Positions 30,873-41,920 of a DNA stretch of 64,000 nucleotides are shown here, one piece after another (the stretch's first letter is position 1; each line of letters begins with the position of its first letter). Under the pieces are notes generated by a model, which was given only the letters and a program-made list of their open reading frames with translations, did no database searches and was not told where the DNA came from. The stretch spans positions 186,001-250,000 of the forward strand of contig CAMCTC010000001.1 of NCBI GenBank assembly GCA_945878355.1. Reading direction: 5' to 3'. Both the position numbers and the translations under genes were made by a program. Source of the stretch: Bordetella parapertussis (GTDB taxonomy: Bacteria > Pseudomonadota > Gammaproteobacteria > Burkholderiales > Burkholderiaceae_C).

Positions 30873-32290
30873 GGCGTGCTGAGGTCGAAGAATTCGGGGT
30901 TCGCCCGCCAGCCACCGCCCAGCGCCTTGTACAGACGCACATGGTCGGCACCGAGCTCGGTGCTGGCGCTCGCCAAGCTGTTCTGGCTGCTGAGCTGGAC
31001 GCGCTGGGTCGCCAGCACGGTCTGGAAATCCACCAGGCCGCTGCGGTAACGCTGGATCGCCATCAGTGCAGCGTTGCCTGCGGCTTCGGTGGCCTGTTCT
31101 AGCCGCAGCAAGCGCAGCCGGTCACCTTCCAGCGCGACCAGCGCATCCTCGACCTCGCGCAAGGCCGACAGCACGGTGGCTCGGTAGTGCGACCTGGCCT
31201 GGTCCAGCGCGGCTTGTTGTGCCTGCACCTGGGCCAGCCCGGCGCCGCCGTCCCACAGCGCCACGCTGGCCAGCAAGGCGCCGACCTGTGATGCGCTGCC
31301 GCCAAGGCCGCCCAGGCTCAGCGCTTGCAGGCCGATGTTGCCACTCAGCCTGAAGCGCGGTGCCCGAGCGGCGTCGGCCTGCGTCACGCGTGCGGTCGAC
31401 GCCAGCACCTGCTGCTCGGCCGCGCGCACATCGGGTCGGCGGCGCAAGGTGTCAGCGGGGATGGTCAACGCCAACGCCCCGGTGGCACGTGGCACCGGGG
31501 CGGCTGTGGTCAGCAGCTTGGCCAAGGTGGTCGGCGCCTGGCCGGACAGCACGGCCAGTGCGTGGCTGGCCTGCCGGATCGTCGTCTGCAGCAGCGGGAG
31601 TTGCGAGGCGGTCTGCTCGGCGGCAGCGCGCGCTTGCTCGGCATCGAGCACGCTGGCCACGCCGGCCTGGGCGCGCCACTGGTTGATCTGCCAGGTCTCT
31701 TGCTGGCTCGCGAGGTTGTCCTGGGCGATCGTGAGCTGGGCTTGTGCGCCGCGCAGCGTGAGGTAGGCCAGGCCGACCTCGGCGGCGATCGACACCTGGA
31801 CTTCGGCCAGGCCGGCAGCGCTGGCGCGCGCCGTGGCTTGGCTGACAGCCAGCGCGCTGTGCCTGGCGCCAAACAGATCGAGTTCCCAGCTTGCGTCCAG
31901 GCTTGCCGCGAAGCGATTGCCAGCGCCGGCGCTGCGCTGGCCGGAGGCCTCCAGGTTAGGACCCAGGCCCGCCGCGGCGACATCGCGCAAGGCCAGTGCT
32001 TGGCGCAGCGCGTCCAGCGCAGCCTGGATGCTGTGGTTGGCCTGCAAGGCGCTGGTGACCAGGTCCGTGAGCACAGGGTCGTTGAACCTGGCCCACCACT
32101 GCGCCTCCAGGCCAGCGCCCGTGACTTGATCAGACGCTGCCGCCCAGGCCGTCGGCAATGTCATGGCTGTTGCGTCGATCACCTTAGGCGGTGCCGATAC
32201 ACAGGCGCTCAGACCCAGCAGCAGCGCGGCGATGCCGAGCCTGCTGGCAGCGCGCTTGAGCTCGCAACATGGCGCGCGCGAAGGTCTCAT
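30869..32290 (-). CDS. NodT-family outer membrane efflux lipoprotein (TolC-like)
   Basis: The 473-residue product, first gene of this export operon, has a lipoprotein signal (LGIAALLLGLSACVSAPP, lipobox LSAC). Two OEP repeats follow, including ASWELDLFGARHSALAVSQA and LTIPADTLRRRPDVRAAEQQ, typical of the NodT group. It would form the trimeric outer-membrane duct for the MacA/MacB-like proteins. MRPSRAP was chosen as start because it directly precedes the signal peptide. Confidence 0.9.
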   Translation of the reverse strand: MRPSRAPCCELKRAASRLGIAALLLGLSACVSAPPKVIDATAMTLPTAWAAASDQVTGAGLEAQWWARFNDPVLTDLVTSALQANHSIQAALDALRQALALRDVAAAGLGPNLEASGQRSAGAGNRFAASLDASWELDLFGARHSALAVSQATARASAAGLAEVQVSIAAEVGLAYLTLRGAQAQLTIAQDNLASQQETWQINQWRAQAGVASVLDAEQARAAAEQTASQLPLLQTTIRQASHALAVLSGQAPTTLAKLLTTAAPVPRATGALALTIPADTLRRRPDVRAAEQQVLASTARVTQADAARAPRFRLSGNIGLQALSLGGLGGSASQVGALLASVALWDGGAGLAQVQAQQAALDQARSHYRATVLSALREVEDALVALEGDRLRLLRLEQATEAAGNAALMAIQRYRSGLVDFQTVLATQRVQLSSQNSLASASTELGADHVRLYKALGGGWRANPEFFDLSTP

Positions 32291-32541
32291 CGCGCTGCAC
32301 CGGGCACGTCGAACGCGACCTGCTGCAATGGATGGGCGGCAAGGGTGCTTGGCGTGGTTGAGAGCTTGGGCATGGCGGATCCGGTGCTGGATCGGCGTCA
32401 AGGCCGGGTTGCTCAGTCGCCGTTCATCAGCATTCTGAGATCGGCAGGGCAGTCTCTGATTGATGCCAGCCAAGCATCGCGTGATTGCGGGGCCGCACCA
32501 TGTTTTGGGCAACTCTGGGCCAGTTGACCGAATCCTCCGGC

Positions 32542-32573
32542 GTCAGTCCGTCAGTCCGTCAGTCCGTCAGTCC
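32542..32573 (+). repeat. Octamer tandem repeat in the gap upstream of the export operon
   Basis: GTCAGTCC is repeated four times head to tail. The gap from 32291 to 32686 otherwise shows no credible gene on either strand. It holds the promoter region of the export operon and the end of argH; no clear terminator was seen. Confidence 0.85.
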
Positions 32574-32686
32574 ATCATCAAGTTGTGCTTGCCGGAGATG
32601 TTGGGCTTGCTTGCGGCCGGCGATAGCCGATGCCGGCAGTTCGCTGCTGAAAGCATAGGCCGAGATCGGCGTGCGCAGCCCGAGGA

Positions 32687-34087
32687 CTAGCCCGCCAGCC
32701 GCGCCCGGTGCCGGGCAACCTGGGCCAGCACCTGGGTCGGTGCGGTGCCGCCGCGCACATTGCGCGCTTCGAGTGATCCGCGCAGCGTCAGCACGCTAGG
32801 CGCGTCGTCGGTGATCAGTGGGTGCAGCGATTGCAGTTCGGTCAGTGGCAGCTCGGCCAGGTCCAGGCCGCGCTGCAGCCCGAGTTTGACGGCATGCGCC
32901 ACCACCTCGTGGGCGTCGCGGAAGGGCAGGCCTTTCTTGACCAGGTAGTCGGCCAGGTCGGTGGCGGTGGCGTAGCCGCGGCGCGCGGCGGCTTCCATCG
33001 CCGCTGGCTTGACCTGGATGCCAGCGACCATCTCGGCCAGGATGCGCAGCGTCGCGGCCAGCGTGTCGACAGTGTCGAACAGCGGCTCCTTGTCCTCCTG
33101 GTTGTCCTTGTTGTAGGCCAGCGGCTGGCCCTTCATCAGCGTGATCAATCCCATCAAGTGGCCGATCACCCGGCCGCTCTTGCCGCGCGCGAGTTCGGCG
33201 ACGTCGGGATTGCGCTTTTGCGGCATGATCGACGAGCCGGTGCAGTAGCGGTCGGCCAAGTCGATGAAACCGAAGTTCTGGCTCATCCACAGCACCAGCT
33301 CCTCGGCCATGCGCGAGACATGGACCATCGTGATGCTGGCGAAGGACAGGAACTCGATCGCGAAGTCGCGGTCGCTGACGGCATCCAGGCTGTTCTCGCA
33401 AAGCCCTTCGAATCCGAGCTCGCGCGCCACGGCCTCGCGGTCCAGCGGGTAGCTGGTGCCGGCCAGCGCTGCCGCACCCAGCGGCAGGCGGTTGCAGCGC
33501 TTGCGTACATCGGCCAGGCGCTCGGCGTCGCGGGAGAACATCTCCACATAGGCCAGCAAATGGTGTGCAAAGCTCACCGGCTGCGCCACCTGCAGATGGG
33601 TGAAGCCGGGCATCACGGTGTCGGTGTTCGTGGCTGCCACTTCGACCAGCGCGCGCTGCAGCTCGACCAGCAGCAGCGCCAGCGCGTCGATCTCGCCGCG
33701 CAACCACAGCCGCACGTCGGTGGCGACTTGGTCGTTGCGCGATCGTCCGGTGTGCAGCCGCTTGCCGGCGTCGCCGACCAGTTGGGTCAGGCGGGCCTCG
33801 ATGTTGAGGTGAACATCCTCCAACTCCAGCTTCCACTCGAAGCGGCCTTCTTCTATGTCCTGGGTGATCTGGCCCAAGCCGCGCTGTATGTCGGCCAGAT
33901 CTGTCTGGCCGATGATGGCTTGCGCTGCCAGCATGCTGGCATGTGCCAAGCTGCCTTGTATGTCGGCGCGCCACAGCCGCTGGTCGAAACCGACGCTGGC
34001 GGTGTAACGCTTGACGAGCTCGCTCATCGGTTCAGAGAACAGGGCCGACCAGGCTTGGGATTTTTTGTCGAGTTGGTTGCCGGACAT
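32687..34087 (-). CDS. argH: Argininosuccinate lyase
   Basis: ArgH splits argininosuccinate into arginine and fumarate. The 466 residues carry the fumarase/aspartase signature [20 protein letters not shown] with the catalytic serine loop, plus [37 protein letters not shown] is the expected N-terminus; the open frame upstream is unrelated sequence. Confidence 0.97.
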   Translation of the reverse strand: MSGNQLDKKSQAWSALFSEPMSELVKRYTASVGFDQRLWRADIQGSLAHASMLAAQAIIGQTDLADIQRGLGQITQDIEEGRFEWKLELEDVHLNIEARLTQLVGDAGKRLHTGRSRNDQVATDVRLWLRGEIDALALLLVELQRALVEVAATNTDTVMPGFTHLQVAQPVSFAHHLLAYVEMFSRDAERLADVRKRCNRLPLGAAALAGTSYPLDREAVARELGFEGLCENSLDAVSDRDFAIEFLSFASITMVHVSRMAEELVLWMSQNFGFIDLADRYCTGSSIMPQKRNPDVAELARGKSGRVIGHLMGLITLMKGQPLAYNKDNQEDKEPLFDTVDTLAATLRILAEMVAGIQVKPAAMEAAARRGYATATDLADYLVKKGLPFRDAHEVVAHAVKLGLQRGLDLAELPLTELQSLHPLITDDAPSVLTLRGSLEARNVRGGTAPTQVLAQVARHRARLAG

Positions 34088-34335
34088 GGCTGGATGCGCT
34101 TCGTCGAGTGGTGGGTCGCCAGCGGGCGCCGGCGAGGCATTATCTGGCGCATGGTCTGTCCAGGCACTGCCGTCAAGCCTTGGGCGCGGCCTCGGTTGCT
34201 CTCCAGCAGCACAGATCGCGATCGCTGCGGTCCGACTGTGGGTGCAATGGCGGTCGACCCATGGTCCGATCGAACCCACGGCGACGATGCGATGGTGCCC
34301 CGTATTGGGGTTTTCCGGTTCGTTCTGCGACTTCT

Positions 34336-37218
34336 TCAACCGGTGTTGCGCAAGCCCGCCGCCAGGCCGTTGATCGACAGGTGGATGCCGCGCTTCAGGC
34401 GCTCGTTCTCGGGCGCGCCTTCGGTGCGGCCGCGGTAGCGCCGCATCAGCTCGATCTGCAGGTGGTTGAGCGGGTCCAGGTAAGGGAAGCGGTGCTCGAT
34501 CGATCGCGCCAGCGCCGGGTTGCTCTGCAGCCTGTCGGGCTCGCCGGTGATCAGTGACAGCGCGTCGTGCGTCGACTGCCACTCGGCGCTGATCGCGGCG
34601 AAGATCCGCTTGGCCATGCGTTTGTCCTCGACCAGTTCGACATAGCGGGCCGCGATGCGCAGGTCGCTCTTGGCCAGCACCATGTCCAGGTTGGACAACA
34701 GGGTTCGGAAGAACGGCCACTGCTGGTGCATCTTCTGCAGCAAGGCCAGCTTGGCGCTGCGGTCTTCGTCGACACCTAGGAAGGCCGTGATCGCCGAGCC
34801 GAAACCGCACCAGCCCGGCAGCGCCACCCGGCACTGGCCCCATGAGAAGCCCCAGGGGATCGCCCGCAAGTCTTCGATGGCCGGCGTCGCCTGGCCGTCC
34901 TTGGGGCGGATCGCAGGGCGCGAGCCGATGTTCAACTCGGCAATCTCTCGGATCGGCGTGGCCGAGAAGAAGTAGTCGGTGAACCCTGGTGTCTCATAGA
35001 CCAGCTTGCGGTAAGCAGCGTGGCTGGCCTCGCTGATGCGGGCCGCGGCGGCTAGGAAACGCTTGGGCGCGCCCGACTTGCTGCCGGCGTTCAGCAGCGT
35101 GGCCTCCAGCGTCGCCGCCACCAGGGTCTCGAGGTTGCGCCGGCCGATGTCGGGATTGGCGTACTTGCTGCCGATCACCTCGCCCTGTTCGGTCAACCGG
35201 ATCTGGCCGTTCACCGTGCCCGGCGGCTGGGCCAGGATGGCCTGGTAGCTCGGCCCGCCGCCGCGTCCGACTGTTCCGCCGCGGCCGTGGAACAGTCGCA
35301 ACGTGATGCCTGGGCTGCCGTCGGCCTGGGTTCGCAGCGAGCCGAACAGCTCGACCAGCGCCAGCTCGGCCCGGTACAACTCCCAGTTGCTGGTGAAGAA
35401 GCCACCGTCCTTGTTGCTGTCGCTGTAGCCCAGCATGATGTCTTGCTCGCCGCCGCTGCGCAGCACCAACTCGGTGATGCCGGGCAGGGCATAGAACTCG
35501 CGCATGATGGGCTCGGCTTGGCGCAGGTCGGCGATGGTCTCGAACAGCGGCACAACGATCAACGCACTGCGGGCGCCGGCCCGCAGCGCGCCGCCATTCG
35601 GCCCGCTGACCAGATCGCATTCCTTGAGCAGCAGCAGCAATTCCAGCAGGTCGCTGACCGACTCGGTGTGGCTGATGATGCAGTGGCGCAGCGCCTCACG
35701 ACCGTAGCGCGCCAGCATTTCGCGCGCGGTCTCGAAGATCGCCAGCTCACGCTGCGCGAGTTCACTGTACTGCGCGCCGTGCACCCGCAGCGGCCGCGCA
35801 TCGTCTAGCAGTCGCATCAGCAGACCGCGGCGGCCCATCTCGTCTAGCGCCGAGTAGTCGTCGTGCAGGCGCGCTGCGCGCAGCAACTCGGCCAGCACCG
35901 CCTCATGCTTGTCCGAGCTCTGGCGCAAGTCCAGTGTCGCAAGATGGAAGCCGAAGACCTGCACCGCGCGAATCAGCGGCGCGAGCCGCGGTGCAACGAG
36001 CGCCTGGGCGTGGTGCGATCGCAGGCTGTCGGCAATCACCGTCAGGTCGGCCAGCAACTGCGCCGGCGCGGTGTACGCGTTTTGCGGTGGCACCGCGTGG
36101 CGCAGCGCCTCGGTGCCGGTCAGCGCCAGCAGCGTGGCCGCAAGCCTTGCGTAGACGCCTATCAGCGCGCGGCGATAGGGTTCGTCCTGACGGTGCGGGC
36201 TGCTGTCAGGCGATGCGTCGGCCAGCGCTTGCATCGCCGGTGTCACGCCGGCCAACATCTGGCTGATCGACAGCTCGGCCCCCAGCGAGTGCACCTCGGT
36301 GAGGTAGAAACGCAGCGCCACCTCGCTCTGGCGTGCCATCGCCGTTCGCAGCGTTTCGGCGCCCACATTGGGGTTGCCGTCGCGGTCGCCGCCTATCCAC
36401 TGGCCCATGCGCAGAAAACTCGGCACCGCATGGCCTGCCAGTTGCTGCTCGATCTCGGCATACAGCTTCGGGATCTGGCGCAGAAAGGTGCTCTGGTAGT
36501 AGCTCAGCGCGTTCTCGATCTCGTCGGCCACCGTGAGCTTGGTGTAACGCAGCATGCGCGTCTGCCAGAGCTGGGTGATGCGTGCGCAGATCAGCGCCTC
36601 GTTGTCTCGCCGTTCTCTATCGCCGTGCAGGTCGTCGCGCAGGCTCACCAGTTCGGCGATCGCGCGCTCGGCGTCGAGGATGCTCGTGCGCTGCACTTCA
36701 GTGGGATGGGCGGTGAGCACCGGCGAGATATAGGCCTGGGCGAGCGTGCGGGCCACATCGGCGGCGCGGATGTCGGCCCGGTGCAGGCGCTCGAAGGTCA
36801 AAGCCAGCGAGCCCTCCTGCAGCTGCCCCAGTTGCTCGTGGTGCAGGCGCCGGCGCACTTGGTGGCGGTCCTCGGCGATGTTGGCCAAGTGTGAAAAATA
36901 ACTGAAAGCACGGATCACGCTGACGGTCTGGTCAGTCGACAGGTTTTTCAGCAGCCGGTCGAGTGCCCGGCCGGCCGAAGCGTCGTTCTTCAGCCGATAA
37001 GCCACCGAGAGCTGGCGCACGCGCTCGATCAGCTCGAACGCCGCTTTGCCCTCCTGCTCTCGGATCACGTCACCCAGGATCCGGCCAAGCAAGCGGATGT
37101 CCTCCATCAAGGCCTTGTTCCCGGCCGCAGCCTCAGCTGTTCCGAGTCCGTTCCTGGATTGTTCTGCCAGCTCGCGATGGCCGGCAGCAGAGGGGATAGG
37201 TACGAAAGCACGAGGCAT
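34336..37218 (-). CDS. ppc: Phosphoenolpyruvate carboxylase
   Basis: Ppc adds bicarbonate to PEP, making oxaloacetate to refill the TCA cycle. The 960 residues include [20 protein letters not shown] (catalytic His), [20 protein letters not shown], the [17 protein letters not shown] segment, the glycine loop [17 protein letters not shown], and the C-terminal QxNTG-type end (here GLRNTG). About 160 bases separate its start from divergent hemC. A 248-base gap before argH shows nothing recognisable. Confidence 0.97.
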   Translation of the reverse strand: MPRAFVPIPSAAGHRELAEQSRNGLGTAEAAAGNKALMEDIRLLGRILGDVIREQEGKAAFELIERVRQLSVAYRLKNDASAGRALDRLLKNLSTDQTVSVIRAFSYFSHLANIAEDRHQVRRRLHHEQLGQLQEGSLALTFERLHRADIRAADVARTLAQAYISPVLTAHPTEVQRTSILDAERAIAELVSLRDDLHGDRERRDNEALICARITQLWQTRMLRYTKLTVADEIENALSYYQSTFLRQIPKLYAEIEQQLAGHAVPSFLRMGQWIGGDRDGNPNVGAETLRTAMARQSEVALRFYLTEVHSLGAELSISQMLAGVTPAMQALADASPDSSPHRQDEPYRRALIGVYARLAATLLALTGTEALRHAVPPQNAYTAPAQLLADLTVIADSLRSHHAQALVAPRLAPLIRAVQVFGFHLATLDLRQSSDKHEAVLAELLRAARLHDDYSALDEMGRRGLLMRLLDDARPLRVHGAQYSELAQRELAIFETAREMLARYGREALRHCIISHTESVSDLLELLLLLKECDLVSGPNGGALRAGARSALIVVPLFETIADLRQAEPIMREFYALPGITELVLRSGGEQDIMLGYSDSNKDGGFFTSNWELYRAELALVELFGSLRTQADGSPGITLRLFHGRGGTVGRGGGPSYQAILAQPPGTVNGQIRLTEQGEVIGSKYANPDIGRRNLETLVAATLEATLLNAGSKSGAPKRFLAAAARISEASHAAYRKLVYETPGFTDYFFSATPIREIAELNIGSRPAIRPKDGQATPAIEDLRAIPWGFSWGQCRVALPGWCGFGSAITAFLGVDEDRSAKLALLQKMHQQWPFFRTLLSNLDMVLAKSDLRIAARYVELVEDKRMAKRIFAAISAEWQSTHDALSLITGEPDRLQSNPALARSIEHRFPYLDPLNHLQIELMRRYRGRTEGAPENERLKRGIHLSINGLAAGLRNTG

Positions 37219-37378
37219 GAGAACTCCCTGGAAGGTGCAGCACGGTTACCGGGACATCATATGGGGCCCAATTCGTGGCAACTTGGCCGCTGAAGCGGCT
37301 TGCGCCGCGAACGTAGGCAGGCGCCACGCACTGGGCCTGTGCTGCCAGGCAAGGGGCACTAGCGATAATCGGGTCACG

Positions 37379-38368
37379 ATGATCGAAAACCGCTCTGAAG
37401 CCAGCCTGACCCGTAGCCCGACGGGCCTGCAGATCGCGACCCGCGAGAGCCGGCTGGCGATGTGGCAGGCCGAGCATGTGCGCGATTTGCTGGCCCGGCG
37501 CCTGGGTCTGCACGTTGGTTTGCTGGGCATGACAACCCGCGGCGACCAGATCCTCGATCGCGCGCTGAGCAAGGTCGGGGGCAAGGGCTTGTTCGTCAAG
37601 GAATTGGAAGTCGCGCTGGAAGAGGGCCGCGCCCACCTCGCGGTGCATTCGCTCAAGGATGTACCGATGGTGCTGCCCGAGGGCTTCGTGCTGGCCACGG
37701 TGCTCGAGCGCGAAGACCCGCGCGACGCGTTGGTGTCGAACCACTTCGCGTCGGTCGCCGCGTTGCCCCAGGGCGCGGTGGTGGGCACATCCAGCCTGCG
37801 CCGCGTGGTCCAGCTGATGAGTCTGCGGCCCGATCTGCGGATCGAGCCGCTGCGCGGCAACCTCGACACCCGACTGCGCAAACTCGATGAAGGCGGTTTC
37901 GATGCCATCGTGCTTGCCGCGGCTGGCCTGAAGCGGCTGGGCCTGGCCGCGCGCATCCGTGCCACCTTCGACGAGCAGCAGATGATTCCTGCCGCAGGCC
38001 AGGGCGCGCTGGGGATCGAGGTTCGCAGCGACGCCGAAACGCTTCGATCCCAGCTGGCCGAGCTGACCCATCTGCCGACCTGGCTGGCGGTGCATGCCGA
38101 GCGTGCGGTATCGCGTGCGCTGGGCGGCAGCTGCAGCATGCCCTTGGCAGCGCACGCGGTTTGGCAAGGCCAAGCGCTGGTGATCGACGCCGCGCTGGGC
38201 GATGCCGAACAACCCAGCCGCCCGCTGCTGCGCACCCGGGCTCAGGCCGTGATCGAGCTCTCCGGCGACGCTGTCGCCACTGCCGCGGCCACCGCACTGG
38301 GCGAACTCGCTGCGGCGCAGCTGCGCAGGCTGGGCGCCGACGGCTATCTCGCCGCCACGCTGGCCTGA
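37379..38368 (+). CDS. hemC: Porphobilinogen deaminase (hydroxymethylbilane synthase)
   Basis: HemC polymerises four porphobilinogens into hydroxymethylbilane. The 329 residues begin with the substrate region [20 protein letters not shown]. They include [27 protein letters not shown], and the cysteine that carries the dipyrromethane cofactor in [15 protein letters not shown]. The ATG at 37379 gives a family-length protein. First gene of hemC-hemD-hemX-hemY. Confidence 0.97.
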   Translation: MIENRSEASLTRSPTGLQIATRESRLAMWQAEHVRDLLARRLGLHVGLLGMTTRGDQILDRALSKVGGKGLFVKELEVALEEGRAHLAVHSLKDVPMVLPEGFVLATVLEREDPRDALVSNHFASVAALPQGAVVGTSSLRRVVQLMSLRPDLRIEPLRGNLDTRLRKLDEGGFDAIVLAAAGLKRLGLAARIRATFDEQQMIPAAGQGALGIEVRSDAETLRSQLAELTHLPTWLAVHAERAVSRALGGSCSMPLAAHAVWQGQALVIDAALGDAEQPSRPLLRTRAQAVIELSGDAVATAAATALGELAAAQLRRLGADGYLAATLA

Positions 38369-38400
38369 TCGGGCGCGCAGATGGCCGGCGCCGCGGCGTG

Positions 38401-39171
38401 ATGTCGGCTGCCCCGCCCTGCGTGGTGGTGACGCGGCCTCAACCGCAGGCCGATGAGTGGGTGATTCAATTGCTGGCCTTGGGGCTGAACGCGGGCGCTT
38501 TGCCTTTGCTGGGCATTGCGGCACCGGCCGATGCGGCGCTGGTGCGTGCGGCCTGGCAGCAACTGGCACAGCACGCGCTGGTGATGTTCGTCAGCCCGAG
38601 CGCGGTTGAGCGCTTCTTCGCGCTGCGTCCTGTCGGATTGGCCTGGCCACCGCTGGCGATCGCTGCTGGCACGGGTCCTGGCACCCGGCGTGCGCTGCTA
38701 CAAGCTGGCGTGCCCGAGCTTGCGGTGCTGACGCCGCCCGAGGCGAAGGGCCAGTTCGACTCCGAGGCGCTGTGGGTGTTGTTGCGCGAGCGCCTGGTTT
38801 GGCCGGGTCGCAGTGCGTTGATCGTTCGCGGTGACGGCGGGCGCGACTGGCTGGCCGAGGCGCTGCGCCGGGAGGGCGCACGAGTGCACTTTGTCCAAGC
38901 CTACCGCCGCACCGCGCCGGTGCTTGACGCTGCCGGCCGCGCGCTGCTGAGTCAGGCGCTGGCCGACCCGGCCAGGCATTGTTGGTTGTTCAGCAGCCGT
39001 GAGGCGCTTGGCCATCTGCCGACCTTGGTACCCGATCGGTCCTGGCGCGATGCCCGTGCTTTGGCCACCCACGACCGCATTGTCGAAGCGGCGCGGGCGC
39101 TGGGTTTCGGCAGCGTGCAGCAAGTTGCGCCGACGCCCGAAGCGGTGGCCGAGCTGCTGCGCAGGGCCTGA
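38401..39171 (+). CDS. hemD: Uroporphyrinogen-III synthase
   Basis: HemD cyclises hydroxymethylbilane with inversion of ring D. The 256-residue protein begins CVVVTRPQPQADEWVIQLLA, with FVSPSAVERFF, GTRRALLQAGV, LIVRGDGGRDWLAEAL and VQAYRRTAP. These fit this poorly conserved family. Its place between hemC and hemX supports the call. Confidence 0.92.
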   Translation: MSAAPPCVVVTRPQPQADEWVIQLLALGLNAGALPLLGIAAPADAALVRAAWQQLAQHALVMFVSPSAVERFFALRPVGLAWPPLAIAAGTGPGTRRALLQAGVPELAVLTPPEAKGQFDSEALWVLLRERLVWPGRSALIVRGDGGRDWLAEALRREGARVHFVQAYRRTAPVLDAAGRALLSQALADPARHCWLFSSREALGHLPTLVPDRSWRDARALATHDRIVEAARALGFGSVQQVAPTPEAVAELLRRA

Positions 39172-39206
39172 CGCCACTGTGCGGCCGCCAGAAGCCCGTC
39201 GATACA

Positions 39207-40334
39207 ATGATTCGGAACGTGACCGCCGAAGACAAGCCCGCCTCAGTCCTGTCTGCTGCCAGCCCGCCCGCTGAGGCAGCGGCTAGCGCGGCGCTTGCGC
39301 CGGCCGCCGCGCCGGTGGCCGGCAACGGTTGGTGGATCGCGCTGGGTTTGGCGGGCGTGGTCAGCGTTGCGGCCATCACACTGGCGCTGCTGGGTCACCA
39401 GCGCATCAAGTCGCTCGAGCAGGAGTTGGTGCGGCGGCAGCAGGACAGTCAGGGCCAAGCGATCGAGGCCCATGCGATGGCCAAACAGGCGCAGGAGGCT
39501 GCCCGTGCCGCTGAGTCCAAGGTCGGTCTGCTCGAAGCCCGGGTGGCCGAGACCGTGCTGCAGCGCAGCCAGCTCGAAGACCTGATCCAGCAGCTCTCGC
39601 GATCACGCGACGAGAACGTGTTGGCCGATGTGGACGCCGCCGTTCGCGTGGCGGTGCAGCAAAGCGCCATCACCGGCAGTGCCGAGCCGCTGGTGTCGGC
39701 GTTGCGCCAGGCAGAAGAGCGCTTGGCGCGGATGAATCAACCCCGTCTGGAGCGGGTGCGGCGATCGCTGGCACGCGACCTTGATCGGGTGCGGGCTGTG
39801 GCCGTGACCGACCTCGCCAGCCTGACGATCAAGATTGATGAAGTGGTTCGCACGGTCGATGAGTTGCCCTTGGTGTCGCAGCCTGAACGCCGTGCTGCTG
39901 CTGCGCGGCCGGCAGCTTCGGCGTCTGACGGTGTGGCGCCCGGGCCTGGTGCCTGGCTGCCTTGGTTGCAGGAACGCTGGGCAGCGATCGGCGGCCGGAT
40001 CTGGGTTGAGATCAGAAGTCTGGTGCGGGTGACCCAGATCGACAAACCCGAGGCCATGTTGGTGGCGCCTGACCAAGCCTGGTTCTTGCGTGAAAACCTC
40101 AAATTGCGCTTGCTGAACGCCAGGTTGTCGCTGTTGTCGCGTCAATTCGACATTGCGCAAGCTGACTTGCGCGAAGCCCAAGCCGTGCTGGAGCGCTATT
40201 TCGATCGCAATGCTCGCCGCGTCGCGCTCACCATCGACCTGGTGCGGCAAGTCACTGGCCAATCGCGTCAGCTCGCTGTGCCGAGGCCTGACGAGACCTT
40301 GGCGGCGCTGGCGGCGGCCCAGGCCGGGCGCTAG
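39207..40334 (+). CDS. hemX: HemX-family protein
   Basis: The 375-residue protein has an Ala/Pro-rich cytoplasmic start, a single membrane helix (WWIALGLAGVVSVAAITLAL, about 47-66), a coiled coil (about 70-135, RIKSLEQELVRRQQDSQGQA) and a soluble C-terminal domain with VRVTQIDKPEAMLVAPDQAW. Databases often label this family uroporphyrinogen-III C-methyltransferase, but no methyltransferase motif is seen here. A scaffold role in haem synthesis is more likely. Confidence 0.88.
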   Translation: MIRNVTAEDKPASVLSAASPPAEAAASAALAPAAAPVAGNGWWIALGLAGVVSVAAITLALLGHQRIKSLEQELVRRQQDSQGQAIEAHAMAKQAQEAARAAESKVGLLEARVAETVLQRSQLEDLIQQLSRSRDENVLADVDAAVRVAVQQSAITGSAEPLVSALRQAEERLARMNQPRLERVRRSLARDLDRVRAVAVTDLASLTIKIDEVVRTVDELPLVSQPERRAAAARPAASASDGVAPGPGAWLPWLQERWAAIGGRIWVEIRSLVRVTQIDKPEAMLVAPDQAWFLRENLKLRLLNARLSLLSRQFDIAQADLREAQAVLERYFDRNARRVALTIDLVRQVTGQSRQLAVPRPDETLAALAAAQAGR

Positions 40335-40421
40335 GTCGCTCAGCCATCGAGCAGCAGATGCCTTGCGCCCCTGTCTTTCCTCTGAGCGGCCCGGCGCGGG
40401 CTTGCCGGTCCGGGCACTGAC

Positions 40422-41666
40422 ATGCGCAGCGTCATCTGGTTGGTGCTGCTGTTCGTGGTGGCGGTGGTGGCTGCGCTGACATTGGGCGACAACGAAGGCC
40501 TGGCATCGTTTTACTGGGCAGGTTGGCGGCTGGACTTTTCGCTCAACTTCTTTGTGCTGGCTGCGATCGGGACAGGCTTTGCGGTGGTGACGGCGGTGCA
40601 GGCGATCAATGCGTTGGTCGGGTTGCCGGCGCGGGCGCGCGAATGGCGGGTGCTGAGGTTGGAGCGCTCAGCCCAGGCGGCACTGCGCGAGGCATTGGCC
40701 GAATTCTTTGGTGCCCGCTACAGCCGCTCACTCAAGGCGGCACAGCGTGCCATCGCTCTGGCGCCGCAGGTCCCTGCGCTTGCCGACGATCACGAGTTTC
40801 AGGTGCTGGGGCGATTGCTGGCCGCTGGTTGCCTGCACAAGTTGCAAGACCGCGTGCGTCGCGACGAGTTGTTGGGCAGCGCGCTGCAGGCTGCGCGTCG
40901 CAACGGTGGTGTGGCGGTTGACGATGGCGCGCGCTTGTTGGCTGCCGAATGGGCGCTCGACGACCGTGACGGCCAAAGCGCCCAAGCGCTGCTGGTGGAG
41001 TTGCAACCTGGCGTGGCACGTCGTACCCAGGCCTTGCGGCTCAAGCTGCGAGCAGCCAGGCTGGAGCGTCGGCCACTTGACGCGCTGCACACGGCACGCT
41101 TGCTGGCCAATCACCAGGCTTTCTCCAAGGCTGCCGCCCAGGGATTGCTGCGCTCGCTGGCGATCGAGGCATTGGACGCACCGCACGATGCCGATCAACT
41201 GCGCCGGACTTGGTTGCAGTTCGACGCTGCCGACCAACGCGACCCCTTCGTGGTGGCCCGCGCTGCGCGCCGCGCCGCTGCGTTGGGCGTGTCCGCAGAG
41301 GGCAGGGCTTGGTTGCGGCCGCTGTGGGATCGGCTCGACACACTGGAGGCCGAAGGCCGAGCCGAAATGGCTTTGGCCCTGGTCGATACCGCCGCAGGCC
41401 TGGGGGCTGAATGGCTGCAGCGCATCGAGGCGGCACAGCGGGCTTATCCCGCCGAGCCGGCGGTTCAGGCCGCCGCAGGCGCTGTGTTGGCCGAACGACA
41501 GCTCTGGGGCAAGGCGCGTCGGCCGCTCGAGCAAGCCGCCAACGATCTGTCGCTAGCCTCCCGAGCCCGTCGCCAAGCATGGCGAGCGCTGGCCCGCTTG
41601 GCTGATGAGGAGGGTGACCCGGATCGCGCCAACGCTTGCTACCGCAGCGCGGCGGCGATCGACTGA
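40422..41666 (+). CDS. hemY: HemY-family haem biosynthesis protein
   Basis: This 414-residue proteobacterial HemY protein has two N-terminal membrane helices (VIWLVLLFVVAVVAALTLGD and FFVLAAIGTGFAVVTAVQAI) and then TPR-like helical repeats to the end. It is not the protoporphyrinogen oxidase also called HemY in Gram-positives. It probably organises late haem enzymes at the membrane. A terminator follows directly. Confidence 0.92.
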   Translation: MRSVIWLVLLFVVAVVAALTLGDNEGLASFYWAGWRLDFSLNFFVLAAIGTGFAVVTAVQAINALVGLPARAREWRVLRLERSAQAALREALAEFFGARYSRSLKAAQRAIALAPQVPALADDHEFQVLGRLLAAGCLHKLQDRVRRDELLGSALQAARRNGGVAVDDGARLLAAEWALDDRDGQSAQALLVELQPGVARRTQALRLKLRAARLERRPLDALHTARLLANHQAFSKAAAQGLLRSLAIEALDAPHDADQLRRTWLQFDAADQRDPFVVARAARRAAALGVSAEGRAWLRPLWDRLDTLEAEGRAEMALALVDTAAGLGAEWLQRIEAAQRAYPAEPAVQAAAGAVLAERQLWGKARRPLEQAANDLSLASRARRQAWRALARLADEEGDPDRANACYRSAAAID

Positions 41667-41670
41667 GTGC

Positions 41671-41692
41671 AATGCCCGAGAGCATTCTTTTT
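41671..41692 (+). terminator. Probable terminator after hemY
   Basis: AATGC, a 6-base loop CCGAGA, then GCATT and CTTTTTC lie just after the hemY stop. The stem is short (5 bp), but the T-tract is good. Confidence 0.6.
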
Positions 41693-41753
41693 CTGTTTAC
41701 CCTCTTCGCTCAATGAGAAATCTTCAGAAATTGGCTGTATACTTTTGGGCTGC

Positions 41754-41830
41754 GCGGCTGTAGCTCAGCTGGATAGAGTACTTGGCTACGAACCAAGGGG
41801 TCGTGGGTTCGATTCCTGCCAGCCGCACCA
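41754..41830 (+). tRNA. tRNA-Arg (anticodon ACG)
   Basis: A 77-base gene with encoded CCA. The acceptor arms GCGGCTG and CAGCCGC pair fully, the D arm contains AGCTGGATA, the anticodon stem is CTTGG/CCAAG around loop CTACGAA with anticodon ACG, and the T arm is GTGGG-TTCGATT-CCTGC. ACG is normally deaminated to ICG and reads CGU, CGC and CGA. It marks the left border of the accessory island; the adjacent integrase points towards it. Confidence 0.98.
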
Positions 41831-41850
41831 GAACATTGCGTTCTAGAACA

Positions 41851-41885
41851 ACGGGTTGGATGCTTCGGCGTCTAGCCCGTTTTTC
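41851..41885 (+). terminator. Terminator behind tRNA-Arg
   Basis: ACGGG ... CCCGT enclose an inner hairpin GATGC-TTCG-GCGTC (one T-G pair), followed by TTTTTCTTT. The stable TTCG loop and U-tract are those of an intrinsic terminator for the tRNA transcript. Confidence 0.8.
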
Positions 41886-41920
41886 TTTCTGCGCGACTTT
41901 CTGCGCGACTTTTCCTGACC

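Noticed and set aside
34024..34335. Small ORFs between argH and ppc
   Set aside because: Frames on both strands lack ribosome sites and familiar sequence; they are shadows or chance frames in GC-rich DNA.
39207..40334. hemX as a uroporphyrinogen-III methyltransferase
   Set aside because: Despite the common database label, the protein is a membrane-anchored coiled-coil protein without SAM-binding motifs.
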